The notes: generated from the letters alone by a model not told the origin. Shown: positions 8,684 through 16,830, counted from the first letter of the stretch. The stretch is DNA of 64,000 nucleotides from Akkermansiaceae bacterium (GCA_019634595.1 JAHCBC010000003.1:372001-436000); one strand, 5' to 3'. Numbers and translations are program-made.

Positions 8684-9337
8684 ATGTCTTCCCAGATTTC
8701 CCGCCGCGATGTCTTCCGCCTCTTCGCCGCCGCCACCGCGGCCGGTGCGATGATGCCGAAGGAAGCGAAGGCCCAGGCCCCGCAGCCCCTCACCCGCAAC
8801 GTGAAGGACGCCCTCACCGACCCGGACTACACCCAGAAGGTCATCCCCTGGGAGAAGCCGCTGACGGAGGCGGAGGTCGCCACCCTCGCCATCCTCTGCG
8901 ACATCATCCTGCCCGGTGATGGAGCCGACCTGCCGATGCCATCCGCCATCGGCGTGCCGGACTTCCTCAACGAGTGGGTGGGTGCCCCCTACAAGGACAC
9001 GCTCGATGACTTCGAGAACCTGCGCGGCGGCCTCGCCTGGATGCACAGCCACAGCAACGCGCTGCATGGAAAGAGGTTCGACGACCTGACGGAAGCCCAG
9101 CAGACCGGCATCCTCGACACCATCTGCGATCCCGCGAAAGCCGCGCCCGCACTGGCTCCCGGCGTGCGTTTCTTCCGGCGGCTGCGCATGCTCACCCTGG
9201 GCGGATACTACACACACAGTAGCACCTGGAAAAGCCTCGGCTACGTCGGCAATGTCCCCATCGCCGGACCCTACCCCGGCGTTCCGGACGAGGTGATCAA
9301 GCTGCTGGGGCTGGAGGATGTGACGGATGGGTGGTAG
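8684..9337 (+). CDS. Gluconate 2-dehydrogenase subunit 3-like protein with Tat signal
   Basis: 217 aa. The N-terminus SRRDVFRLFAAATAAGAMM is a twin-arginine signal. The rest (LTEAEVATLAILCDIILPGD, GVPDFLNEWV, DGLTEAQQ-like helices, GYYTHSSTWKSLGYVGNVP) fits the small helical subunit of membrane-bound GMC dehydrogenases, which acts as an export and maturation partner for the flavoprotein. It sits directly after the GMC gene. Its last ~23 codons reappear as a remnant at 10446-10529. Confidence 0.87.
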   Translation: MSSQISRRDVFRLFAAATAAGAMMPKEAKAQAPQPLTRNVKDALTDPDYTQKVIPWEKPLTEAEVATLAILCDIILPGDGADLPMPSAIGVPDFLNEWVGAPYKDTLDDFENLRGGLAWMHSHSNALHGKRFDDLTEAQQTGILDTICDPAKAAPALAPGVRFFRRLRMLTLGGYYTHSSTWKSLGYVGNVPIAGPYPGVPDEVIKLLGLEDVTDGW

Positions 9338-9363
9338 GCCGCGTGGGGAGCCGATCCCATGCG

Positions 9364-9500
9364 CAGCGAATCTCGTGAGAGATTCGGCGGGGAGGACTCC
9401 ATCCACCCCATGACGACGCAGCGGATGGATGCCGTCTGTTCCGGGATGAGGCTGGAGAGGCAGATGCCGTTCACCCCGCCGAAAGTCTCACGACTTCCGC
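9364..9500. repeat. Diverged hairpin-armed inverted repeat
   Basis: The left arm at 9364-9385 contains the hairpin GAATCTCGTGAGAGATTC. A diverged inverted arm at 9479-9500 contains CCGAAAGTCTCACGACTTCC. The arms resemble the cleaner pair at 14213-14322. It is the first of several palindromes in the 588 bp between the subunit-3 gene and the NTF2-like gene. Confidence 0.5.
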
Positions 9501-9601
9501 TTCTCGTGTAACGGGACGGCTCCGCCGTTCCGGCCGGGAGGATGAATGCGATCTCCCGGCTCCAATGCGCCATGGATGCAGGGTCACCTCATTTCGGAAA
9601 A

Positions 9602-9731
9602 CGGTAGGGTTGGTCCGCCCGGGCCGCCGAAGCTGTAAGGCGGACTGGCCTGCGGAGCCGGTTTGGTGAAGGAAAATCCATGACCGCTCCACCGGAAGCC
9701 ACGGCGGACCGGGGCCGGTCCGGCCCTACCG
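9602..9731. repeat. Imperfect intergenic inverted repeat
   Basis: The left arm CGGTAGGGTTGGTCCGCC (9602-9619) pairs with the right arm at 9703-9731, which begins GGCGGACC and ends GGCCCTACCG with extra bases in the middle. No coding signal seen. Confidence 0.5.
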
Positions 9732-9763
9732 GGCTTTTCAGGAGCGGCTCCGCCGCCAAATGA

Positions 9764-9801
9764 CAATAAGGGTGACAAACGGATATGAATGACCCTTATT
9801 G
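9764..9801. repeat. Short 10-bp perfect inverted repeat
   Basis: CAATAAGGGT at 9764-9773 and ACCCTTATTG at 9792-9801 are perfect inverted copies around an 18-nt spacer. It marks the point where base composition becomes more AT-rich ahead of the NTF2-like gene. It could be a protein-binding site; there is no T-run of a terminator. Confidence 0.45.
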
Positions 9802-9925
9802 ACGGAATTTCACTCCCACGTCCCAAAATGGATACACACTCCAGGACCCCTGCGATTCGCCGGAACTTGCATGATGGTGAAGCAAATCCCGTCGCACTCC
9901 GCTCCTCACCTTGGCAATCCAACCC

Positions 9926-10372
9926 ATGAAATTCCCCCTGACATCATTGGTGGGCGTGATGCTCGTATCGTCCAGTCCATCCCAAGCAAATGAACAGAAG
10001 AGTATGGAACCTGAACATTTCGTCATCTCGTATGAAAAGGCGCTCGCAACCCAGGAGTGGGGCAAAGTCGCCCCCTTGATTCACCCGGACTGCACCGTCA
10101 CCTTCTCCAATGGCAGTTGTCACAAAGGAAAAACGGAGGTCCAAGCGGCCTTCCAAAGGAATTTCGATGCAATCGAGAACGAAAAATATTCCATCACGGA
10201 GTTACACTGGGTGATCAGGAACAAGGATTTCGCGGTTTTCACCTATTCTTTCGCCTGGTCCGGGGTCATCGCAGGCGAGCAAGCATCAGGAGCAGGAAGA
10301 GGAACTTCGACGATTGTTCGTGGAAATACCTCTTGGCAGCTTGTTTCAGAACACTTGGGACCCCAAGCGTAA
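9926..10372 (+). CDS. Secreted SnoaL/NTF2-like (DUF4440-type) protein
   Basis: 148 aa from the ATG at 9926, giving a signal-peptide-like start (MKFPLTSLVGVMLVSSSPSQA). An upstream TTG at 9911 is less likely. The mature part (FVISYEKALATQEWGKVAPLIHPDCTVTF...GRGTSTIVRGNTSWQLVSEHLG) has the NTF2-like fold pattern: N-terminal helix, then curved sheet strands ending in a W..VSEH segment. Such proteins are often ketosteroid-isomerase-like; substrate unknown. The gene is visibly more AT-rich than its neighbours and lies between the intact subunit-3 gene and a copy of that gene's 3' end, which suggests insertion by recombination. Confidence 0.7.
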   Translation: MKFPLTSLVGVMLVSSSPSQANEQKSMEPEHFVISYEKALATQEWGKVAPLIHPDCTVTFSNGSCHKGKTEVQAAFQRNFDAIENEKYSITELHWVIRNKDFAVFTYSFAWSGVIAGEQASGAGRGTSTIVRGNTSWQLVSEHLGPQA

Positions 10373-10445
10373 TGCGGAAGCCGGTGGAGACAGCTCCACA
10401 GCACTCCATGCCGCACCTTGACGTTACCTGCCACAGCACCGGTGA

Positions 10446-10529
10446 CATCTCCTCGCCAGACCCTATCCCGGCGTGCCTTACGAGGTCATCAAGCTGCTGG
10501 GGCTGGAGGATGTGACCGATGGATGGTAA
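10446..10529 (+). pseudogene. Remnant copy of the 3' end of the subunit-3 gene
   Basis: Codons 10461-10529 read PYPGVPYEVIKLLGLEDVTD then GW and stop. The end of the intact gene (9269-9337) reads the same except D for Y. Similarity fades upstream, where an in-frame TGA lies at 10443-10445. There is no start codon, so this is a relic and not a gene. The rest of 10373-10832 holds this relic, one palindrome and no other gene. Confidence 0.8.
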
Positions 10530-10589
10530 ATGCGGATGGGAGGATGGAGACCATCCATTCCCGGAAGCCCCCTCCGCGCGGCAGCGTCA

Positions 10590-10702
10590 TGGAGTGCGGC
10601 AGTCTCTGCCGCTATCCGGCAGCGGATACGACTTTCCTAAATCAAGCGACCTCCTCCCGCAGTGGCATCCCCTCCAAAGCGGCGGAGGGCCGCCGCACTC
10701 CA
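10590..10702. repeat. Intergenic inverted repeat with hairpin arms
   Basis: The left arm (10590-10619, TGGAGTGCGGCAGTCTCTGC...) and right arm (10674-10702, ending GGCCGCCGCACTCCA) are imperfect inverted copies, each able to fold on itself. It belongs to the set of mixed palindromes in this window. Confidence 0.5.
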
Positions 10703-10832
10703 AAAGCTGGCGCACCCGTGATATCCCTCGCAATGCGGAGCCGCGAGAAAGGCATCGCCCCACCCAGCCGTCATGGCGCAGCCATGGAATTATATGAATA
10801 ACAACCCTACCCGCGCGTCTGATCACGTTGAC

Positions 10833-11579
10833 ATGAAAACCTCCGTCGCACGCATGCTCCTCACCGCCGGTCTGCTCCAGCCGGTCCTCCTCGCGCAGAC
10901 ACCCACGCCACCGGGCACCCCGCCGCAGCCGAATCCGGTTCCCCAGCAGTTACTGGCACCACAACCAGACACAGCCAAACCTCCCGCCCCGGCTCCTGTG
11001 CCGATCCGGCTGGTGCTGGATGAGGCTCCGAAGTTCTCCACCTTCACCGCCGCGGACCTGAAATTTCTTCTACCTCAGCAACAGGATCTGCGTTGGTCGA
11101 AATCCCTTGAAAGCTCCGGCCCGCTTTCGCTCACGTTCGCCTCGAAGGACAAGGCCACACCGTCCATCTCCGTCACCAAAGTCAGCATCGGCTTCCGGGC
11201 GGAGGATTTCATACCCCGCGGCGACTATTATCCGGACCCACCCCCGGCGGGGCCGGAGACACCGGTAAAGGGAGCATACACCAGTGGCACCCTGCCCGGA
11301 GGGGATGTGCCCGCATTGCTGGCCTATTTCAAAATCCCGTCCGAACGCGCGGAGATCTGGATCAAGAATCAATTCTGGAAGGATGGCGGACCATTGACGC
11401 TTACCGGGGAGGTGCCGGGCGGAAAGGCAACCCTCATCGTCGGCGGAGACCCTCAGGACGAGACAAGGAACTGGGTGCAGATCAGCATCAACTGGCTGGA
11501 GGAGACTTCTCCCAAGATGCGCCCGCGCATCGTACCGAATGCTCCACGCCCAAGGGTCGTACCTCCCCCCAGCCGATGA
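10833..11579 (+). CDS. Secreted protein of unknown function, Pro-rich N-terminus
   Basis: 248 aa from the ATG at 10833 (MKTSVARMLLTAGLLQPVLLAQ), which begins a clear signal peptide; an upstream in-frame ATG adds repeat-derived sequence and was rejected. Residues ~22-60 are rich in Pro, Thr and Gln (a linker). The rest alternates beta-like stretches (GPLSLTFASKDKATPSISV, KATLIVGGDPQDETRNWVQI). Another Pro/Arg-rich tail ends the protein, three bases before the stop of the convergent kinase-MurQ gene. No family recognised; probably periplasmic or envelope. Confidence 0.65.
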   Translation: MKTSVARMLLTAGLLQPVLLAQTPTPPGTPPQPNPVPQQLLAPQPDTAKPPAPAPVPIRLVLDEAPKFSTFTAADLKFLLPQQQDLRWSKSLESSGPLSLTFASKDKATPSISVTKVSIGFRAEDFIPRGDYYPDPPPAGPETPVKGAYTSGTLPGGDVPALLAYFKIPSERAEIWIKNQFWKDGGPLTLTGEVPGGKATLIVGGDPQDETRNWVQISINWLEETSPKMRPRIVPNAPRPRVVPPPSR

Positions 11580-13382
11580 TCACTTCCTTTCCCCGGTCAA
11601 CCGCTCCACCGCCGCCCTGACGACCCAGCCGCTTTCTTCCAACGCCCTGCGCGCCGTTTCCCCGTCGCAGGAAACGAGTTCCGTCACCAGCCTCACCGCC
11701 CGGTCGCGGAGCTTCGTGTTGCTGGGGTTGAGATCGATCATCAGGTTGCCGCGGACCTTGCCGGTGCGGACCATCGCCAGGGTGGTGAGGGTATTGAGGA
11801 AGACCTTCGTGGCGGTGCCCGCCTTCATGCGGGTGGAGCCGGTCAGTGGTTCCGGCCCGGTGTTGATGAGGATGAGGCGGTCCGGCCGGTGGGCGTCCGG
11901 CACTTCCAAACCCGGATGGAATGCCAGCAGCGCGGTCACCGCACCGAGACGCCGTGCCTCCTCCAGTGCACCCCATACATACGGCGTCCGTCCGCTCGCG
12001 GCGATGCCCAGGATGACATCCCCCTGCCCCACGCCGCGGAACCTCACGGCTTCCGCGCCTTCCGCTTCTTTGTCCTCCGCTCCTTCCACCGCGCTCCACA
12101 AGGCACGGCGTCCCCCGGCCATAATGCCCTGCACCAGATCCGGCGGCACCCGGAAAGTGGGCGGGCATTCGCTGGCATCCAGCACGCCCAGCCGCCCGCT
12201 GGTCCCGGCCCCGACATAGAACAGACGCCGGCCGTTCCGGAACGCCTCGACCGTGCGCACGATCATCCATTCCAGATCCGCGGCGTGGGGCTTGAGCGCA
12301 TCCACCGCCGCCGCGTTTTCCTCGATCAAAAGATGGATCGCATCCGCCAGCGGCATGGAGTCCAGTTCCATGGTGCGCGGGTTCCGCCACTCCGTCGGGG
12401 CGGAGGCCATCTGTGAAAGGGCGATCAACGGACCGGATTGCCGTGCAGGCAGCGGGGCCGTTTTCTTTTCCGCAGGAGGCAGGGTACGCGCCAGTGCCAG
12501 CGCGCCCCATACACCCTCACCCTCCAGTTTCACCACCTGGCAGCCCTCCCACTGCTCCTGCAAACGGCGGCCCACCCCGGCGGCGAAGGCGGGCTGCTTC
12601 AGCAAAACACTGCCCGCCAGAACGAACTGCACCGGCATTCCTTTCCGCGACAGACGCTCCGCGCAATGCACGGCCATGTCCGCCAGCTTGTCCGCGGCAT
12701 CGTGCAGCACCTGCTTTGCCAGCGCGTCCCCTTCCTCCGCCTTTCGGAAAACCGTCACCGCCAGCGCGGCGATCTCATGCTTCTCGGCCTCCTGCATCCA
12801 AGGGATGAGATCGTCCGGCTCATTGAGCTGGAGGGCGGCCAGCACCGCGTTCCCCAGCGCCGGGAACCGGCCATCCACATCGAACTGATAGACGACGGCG
12901 CGCAACGCGCCCAACGCGATGTCACAGGCACTGCCGCGGTCCCCGAGGATGTGCCCCCTGCCGCCGAATTTCACGACCTTTCCCGCCGCGTCACGCCCAT
13001 ACGCGCAGGATCCCGTGCCGCTCAGCAGCAGGACACGGGCATCGATCCCCGCAGGCCACTCCCCGGCAGCAGCGAGCGCGGTTTCCAGATCATTCGTCGC
13101 ATGGAAAGGAGTATCCGGCCAGACCACCCGCGCGATGGCGTCCACCCGCCGCCGGTCCTGCTCGTTCCGCAGGCCCGCCATGCCGGCACCGATGGCGGAC
13201 ACCTCACCCACGCGCGACCGGATCTCGCGGAAGAAACGCTCCAGTTCCCCGTCCGTGGACAGCAGCACGTTGGCGGGCCCGAGTTCGAAACGATCCACCT
13301 CCCGCCCGGCCCCATCCGCCACCAGCACGGTGGTGTGGGTGGCCCCGGTCTCGATCCCCAGATAAGTATGCCCCGCGGTCAT
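11580..13382 (-). CDS. Bifunctional amino-sugar kinase / N-acetylmuramic acid 6-phosphate etherase fusion
   Basis: 600 aa. Residues 1 to ~300 are a BadF/BadG/BcrA-type sugar kinase (YLGIETGATHTTVLVADG phosphate-binding start, LLSGTGSCAYGRD, GGRGHILGDRGSACDIAL). Residues ~323-600 are MurQ (GAGTSGRLGVLDASECPPTF, ASGRTPYVWGAL, TGSTRMKAGTATKVFLNTL, NLMIDLNPSN). MurQ cleaves MurNAc-6-P to GlcNAc-6-P and D-lactate; MurK-type kinases of this superfamily phosphorylate MurNAc/GlcNAc. The fusion would run two consecutive cell-wall salvage steps. The start at 13382 was chosen for a strong Shine-Dalgarno GGAGGAG seven bases upstream. It is divergent from the MgtC gene. Which sugar the kinase prefers cannot be told. 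Confidence 0.88.
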   Translation of the reverse strand: MTAGHTYLGIETGATHTTVLVADGAGREVDRFELGPANVLLSTDGELERFFREIRSRVGEVSAIGAGMAGLRNEQDRRRVDAIARVVWPDTPFHATNDLETALAAAGEWPAGIDARVLLLSGTGSCAYGRDAAGKVVKFGGRGHILGDRGSACDIALGALRAVVYQFDVDGRFPALGNAVLAALQLNEPDDLIPWMQEAEKHEIAALAVTVFRKAEEGDALAKQVLHDAADKLADMAVHCAERLSRKGMPVQFVLAGSVLLKQPAFAAGVGRRLQEQWEGCQVVKLEGEGVWGALALARTLPPAEKKTAPLPARQSGPLIALSQMASAPTEWRNPRTMELDSMPLADAIHLLIEENAAAVDALKPHAADLEWMIVRTVEAFRNGRRLFYVGAGTSGRLGVLDASECPPTFRVPPDLVQGIMAGGRRALWSAVEGAEDKEAEGAEAVRFRGVGQGDVILGIAASGRTPYVWGALEEARRLGAVTALLAFHPGLEVPDAHRPDRLILINTGPEPLTGSTRMKAGTATKVFLNTLTTLAMVRTGKVRGNLMIDLNPSNTKLRDRAVRLVTELVSCDGETARRALEESGWVVRAAVERLTGERK

Positions 13383-13469
13383 TCCAGTTCTCCTCCATAT
13401 CATACCACTTCCCGCCTGCTGGGAATGATGGATTCCTCCGTTTCTTTTTTTCCTCCCGCGTGCATCTTC

Positions 13470-14192
13470 ATGGGACAGATGAACTGGCAGCTTTTCCTCA
13501 ATGATCTGAATCCGGAGATCCTCCTCCGGCTCGGGCTCTCTCTGGTTGCCGGATTTTTCATCGGGATGGAGCGGGAGTCGCACGGGAGGGCCGCGGGCCT
13601 GCGGACCACGCTGCTGGTGTGCCTCTCCGCCTGTGCGGCCATGATCGTTTCGGACGCGTTCTATCAGGACAGTTTCGACAGGCGGGGGGCGGCGGGCTGG
13701 CACCCGGATCCGGCGCGGCTGGCGGCGGGCATCCTGGCGGGCATGGGATTCCTCGGCGCGGGCGTCATCGTCCACCAGCGGGATCACGTCGTGCAGGGCG
13801 TGACCACGGCGGCGACGCTGTGGTTCGCAGCGATCATCGGCCTGGCTCTGGGCGCGGGGTCGCTGGGAGTAGGGCTGGTTTCCACCGTGCTCGCCCTGAT
13901 CATCCTCGGCCTGATCCCCCGTTTCGAGAACCGGATGGAGAACGACTGGTACTCGGATCTCGGCATTTCGTTCCACTCCACGGACTCCAATGTGGATGAA
14001 GCCATCAAGGTCATCGAATCCCTGCACATGAAGGTCAAGGGAGTGGACTGGAAGGAGAACATGGGTGGAAACGAACGCGTCCTCCTCTTCCACGTGAAAT
14101 ACAAAAAAGGGGAACGGCTCATCCTGCCCGGAAAAGCGATCACCGCGCTGCGCGCCCTGCCGGATGTGAAGACGGTGCACTGGCACGGCTGA
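13470..14192 (+). CDS. MgtC/SapB family membrane protein
   Basis: 240 aa from the ATG at 13470 (MGQMNWQLFLNDLNPEILLR); 13423 and 13479 are alternative starts. The N-terminal half has the MgtC signature: LSLVAGFFIGMERESHGRAAGLRTTLLV, then AGILAGMGFLGAGVIVHQ and VQGVTTAATLWFAAIIGLALGAG, giving four to five membrane helices. The C-terminal ~80 residues are a soluble ACT-like domain. Family members affect Mg2+ homeostasis and F-ATPase activity in some pathogens; in free-living bacteria the role is unclear. Confidence 0.85.
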   Translation: MGQMNWQLFLNDLNPEILLRLGLSLVAGFFIGMERESHGRAAGLRTTLLVCLSACAAMIVSDAFYQDSFDRRGAAGWHPDPARLAAGILAGMGFLGAGVIVHQRDHVVQGVTTAATLWFAAIIGLALGAGSLGVGLVSTVLALIILGLIPRFENRMENDWYSDLGISFHSTDSNVDEAIKVIESLHMKVKGVDWKENMGGNERVLLFHVKYKKGERLILPGKAITALRALPDVKTVHWHG

Positions 14193-14212
14193 GGGAGGCG
14201 GTGGCGTCCTGG

Positions 14213-14322
14213 CGGGTAACGAAGCTCGTGAGAGCTTCGGTTGGGGGGAAGGCCATGGGGACAGGAGCTTGTTTGCGGATGGACGTCCACTCTGCCGAAG
14301 CCCTCACGAGCTTCGGCACCCG
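14213..14322. repeat. Inverted repeat with self-folding arms (GAAGCTCGTGAGAGCTTC)
   Basis: The 28-nt arms 14213-14240 and 14295-14322 pair in 25 of 28 positions, and each contains the hairpin GAAGCTC-GTGA-GAGCTTC or a close variant. A diverged relative lies at 9364-9500. The element fills the gap between mgtC and the MATE gene and creates a spurious N-terminal extension of the latter. Confidence 0.8.
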
Positions 14323-14371
14323 ATTGATCTTGCACGGCGCGGGCGGATCGACGAAATCCAGCGCCCGCCGC

Positions 14372-15778
14372 ATGGAACCATCTTCCACCGACAACATGTC
14401 CCTAGGGCGTGTGATCCTTGAGTCGCTCAAGGGCAGGCACCACGACTTCACCACCGCTCCGCTGAACCGCGCCGTGCTGTTGCTGGCGATCCCGATGGTG
14501 CTGGAGATGGTGATGGAGTCCCTCTTCGCGGTGGTGGACGTCTTCTGGGTCTCCCACCTGGGCAGTGATGCCATCGCGGTGGTGGGCCTGACGGAGTCCG
14601 TCATGTCGCTCATCTATGCGGTGGCCATCGGCATTTCCTTCGCCGCGACGTCGATGGTCTCCCGGCGGATCGGTGAGCAGGATCCGGAACAGGCGGCGCG
14701 GACCGCCGGGCAGATCCTGCTGCTGGGCGCGACGGTGTCCGCCGTGCTCGGCATCGTGCTGGCGATTTTCGCCGGGGAAATCCTCGCGCTCATGGGTGCC
14801 TCCGGGTCCGTGGTCCGGATGGGCACGGATTTCGCCAGGATCATGCTGGGCGGGAACATCACGGTGTTCCTGATCTTCCTGATCAACGCCGCGTTCCGCG
14901 GAGCGGGTGACGCGGTCATCGCGATGCGCACGCTGTGGCTGGCCAACGCGCTGAACATCGTGCTGGGTCCGTGCTTCATCTTCGGCTGGGGGCCATTTCC
15001 GGAAATGGGCCTCACCGGTGCGGCGGTGGCGACCAACATCGGCCGTGGCACCGGCGTGCTCTACCAACTCTGGCACCTGGCCGGCCACAACAGCAGGCTG
15101 AAGGTCCGCCTTTCCCACCTGTTGCCGGACCCCGCCATCCTGCTCGCCATCGTCCGGCTGGCGAAAAACGGAGTCGCCCAGTTGCTCATCAGCACGACGA
15201 GCTGGGTGGGCCTGTTCAAGATCCTGGCGATGTTCGGCAGCACCACTCTGGCGGGCTACACCATCGCCATCCGCATCGTCATCTTCGCGCTGATGCCGGC
15301 GTGGGGACTGGCCAACGCGGGCTCCACCCTCGTCGGGCAGAACCTCGGCGCGGGCCAACCGGACAGGGCGGACAAGGCAGTGCGGATCGCCACCCGTTTC
15401 AACATGCTGTTTCTCGGCGTGGTGGGTCTCATATTCGTCGTGTTTTCCAAGCCTCTCATCGGGATCTTCACCAACGATCCGGAAGTCGCGCGCCAGGGCA
15501 CGCAGGCTCTCTGGATCATCAGCCTGGCATTCCCCCTCTATGCGGCGGGCATGTGCATGGAAGGCGCCTTCAACGGTGCGGGTGACACGTGGACGCCCAC
15601 GCGGCTGAACTTCTTCTGCTTCTGGGCGGGCCAGGTGCCGCTCGCGTGGTTGCTGGCGGTGCCGCTGGGATTTGGTCCGGTCGGTGTGTTCGTTGCGGTG
15701 CCGGTCTCGTTTTCGGTACTGGCACTCTGGAGTCTGGTCCTGTTCCGCAAGGGCCGGTGGAAGACACAGGTGGTTTGA
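14372..15778 (+). CDS. MATE family multidrug/toxic-compound efflux transporter
   Basis: 468 aa from the ATG at 14372; 14396 is an alternative. About twelve membrane helices in two homologous halves. The first begins with PLNRAVLLLAIPMVLEMVMESLFAVVDVFW, the typical MATE start, followed by LGSDAIAVVGLTES; the second has NGVAQLLISTTSWVGLFKILA and ANAGSTLVGQNLGAG, matching the repeated MatE domain. The FRGAGDAVIAMRTLW and FNGAGDTWTPTRLN pair are the family's internal repeats. It should export cationic compounds using Na+ or H+. Upstream frame extension into the palindrome at 14213-14322 was rejected. Confidence 0.92.
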   Translation: MEPSSTDNMSLGRVILESLKGRHHDFTTAPLNRAVLLLAIPMVLEMVMESLFAVVDVFWVSHLGSDAIAVVGLTESVMSLIYAVAIGISFAATSMVSRRIGEQDPEQAARTAGQILLLGATVSAVLGIVLAIFAGEILALMGASGSVVRMGTDFARIMLGGNITVFLIFLINAAFRGAGDAVIAMRTLWLANALNIVLGPCFIFGWGPFPEMGLTGAAVATNIGRGTGVLYQLWHLAGHNSRLKVRLSHLLPDPAILLAIVRLAKNGVAQLLISTTSWVGLFKILAMFGSTTLAGYTIAIRIVIFALMPAWGLANAGSTLVGQNLGAGQPDRADKAVRIATRFNMLFLGVVGLIFVVFSKPLIGIFTNDPEVARQGTQALWIISLAFPLYAAGMCMEGAFNGAGDTWTPTRLNFFCFWAGQVPLAWLLAVPLGFGPVGVFVAVPVSFSVLALWSLVLFRKGRWKTQVV

Positions 15779-15992
15779 TCCCACCAATTGGAGCAGGAGC
15801 GCTTTTGCACCGGCTCTTTGCAAAATAATGCATGTTGCACTCATTCCGGGAGCGTCCGGGCAGCACGAAAAAAAGCCGGTGATGCGCGGCATCCTTACAG
15901 CCATGGGGAGTTGCGGGCGGTGACGTGGGTGAATTCCAGCGGATGGCACGATCCCTGATAATAATCCCCCAATAACCCCAACCTACAAAACC

Positions 15993-16184
15993 ATGAACAA
16001 ATTCACACTTAAAGGAGACTGGAACATCGCCAAAGGAAAACTGAAGCAGAAGTGGGCCTCGCTCACCGATGATGATCTCCAGTATACCGAAGGACTCGGC
16101 GACGAGCTGGTGGGCCGCATCCAGAAACGCACCGGTGAAACCCGCGAAGCGGTCGAACAAGCGCTGCGCGATGCGGACCGCTGA
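15993..16184 (+). CDS. CsbD family stress-response protein
   Basis: 63 aa, mostly charged and helical: MNKFTLKGDWNIAKGKLKQKW followed by SLTDDDLQYTEGLGDELVGRIQKRTGETREAVE. This is the normal CsbD length and sequence (N-x2-K-G-x-W-N-x-A-K-G-K-x-K). CsbD proteins are abundant general-stress proteins of unknown mechanism. First of three short co-directional genes ending at a terminator. The 213 bp before it hold no gene; a promoter is expected there but no clear consensus is seen. Confidence 0.9.
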   Translation: MNKFTLKGDWNIAKGKLKQKWASLTDDDLQYTEGLGDELVGRIQKRTGETREAVEQALRDADR

Positions 16185-16219
16185 TCCCCAAATCCTGAAA
16201 CCCTCACCCACCTACCGCC

Positions 16220-16375
16220 ATGTTAGGAACCATCCTGTTGATCCTGCTCATCCTGCTGCTCATCGGAGCACTCCCGACATGGGGTCACAGCCGTGAGTGG
16301 GGCTACGGCCCCACCGGCGGTCTCGGCCTCGTGCTGATCATCGTGATCATCCTCGTCCTGATGGGCAAAATCTGA
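16220..16375 (+). CDS. DUF3309 family small membrane protein
   Basis: 51 aa reading MLGTILLILLILLLIGALPTW, then GHSREWGYGPTGGLGLVLII and VIILVLMGKI. Two hydrophobic segments flank a short GYGPTGG loop, the DUF3309 signature. It lies 35 bp after the CsbD gene and 16 bp before the small lipoprotein, a grouping seen in many stress-linked loci. Inner-membrane; function unknown. Confidence 0.85.
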   Translation: MLGTILLILLILLLIGALPTWGHSREWGYGPTGGLGLVLIIVIILVLMGKI

Positions 16376-16391
16376 TCTCCCACACCAACCT

Positions 16392-16589
16392 ATGAAAACC
16401 ACCATCCTGATGTCCGCCCTCGCCCTCTGCGCGATCGCTCCAATGATGACCTCCTGCCGCGAAAAAGGCCCGGCGGAGAAAATCGGCGAAAGCCTCGACA
16501 AGGCCGGAGAAGATATCAAAGACGCCGTCGATCCCAAAGGCCCGGGCGAAAAGGCGGGCGAGAAGATCGATAAGGCTCTCGGCAACTGA
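16392..16589 (+). CDS. Small lipoprotein, third gene of the stress cluster
   Basis: 65 aa. N-terminal signal MKTTILMSALALCAIAPMMTSC with lipobox MTSC, so lipidated at Cys22. The mature part is short, charged and helical with repeated KxGExxDKA units (EKIGESLDKAGEDIKDAVD, EKAGEKIDKALGN). It resembles entericidin-like or YtxH-like small stress lipoproteins in outline only. It follows the DUF3309 gene by 16 bp and precedes a strong terminator. Confidence 0.75.
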   Translation: MKTTILMSALALCAIAPMMTSCREKGPAEKIGESLDKAGEDIKDAVDPKGPGEKAGEKIDKALGN

Positions 16590-16612
16590 TTCCATCCGGA
16601 AAACCATAACAG

Positions 16613-16649
16613 AAAAGCCCCGCACGGTGATCCGCGCGGGGCTTTTTTT
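16613..16649 (+). terminator. Rho-independent terminator after the CsbD cluster
   Basis: Stem AGCCCCGC (16616-16623) pairs with GCGGGGCT (16636-16643) around a 12-nt loop, followed by a run of T to 16649. Confidence 0.9.
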
Positions 16650-16830
16650 GATCCGCTGAAGGAGCTGATGGCCTTCTGGGCCTCCTCGACATTTCCGTCT
16701 TTTTCCCGCAGGCTACGAGAACGAACGGAAGGGCGATCCCGCTTGTCGCCTTGTTTCAGAAAAATCCGAACCGCGAATAAGGCTGCTCTGATTGACAGGA
16801 AAGCCCGGCGGCTCCTTGATCGGCGGCGAA

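Noticed and set aside
13383..14186. N-terminal extension of the kinase-MurQ frame
   Set aside because: It runs antisense to mgtC and adds low-complexity Arg/Gln/Pro sequence. A strong Shine-Dalgarno supports the start at 13382.
16792..16830. TTGACA at 16793 as a promoter or TTG start of the AEC gene
   Set aside because: No matching -10 at the proper distance, and the AEC homology begins at the GTG at 16831. Left unassigned.
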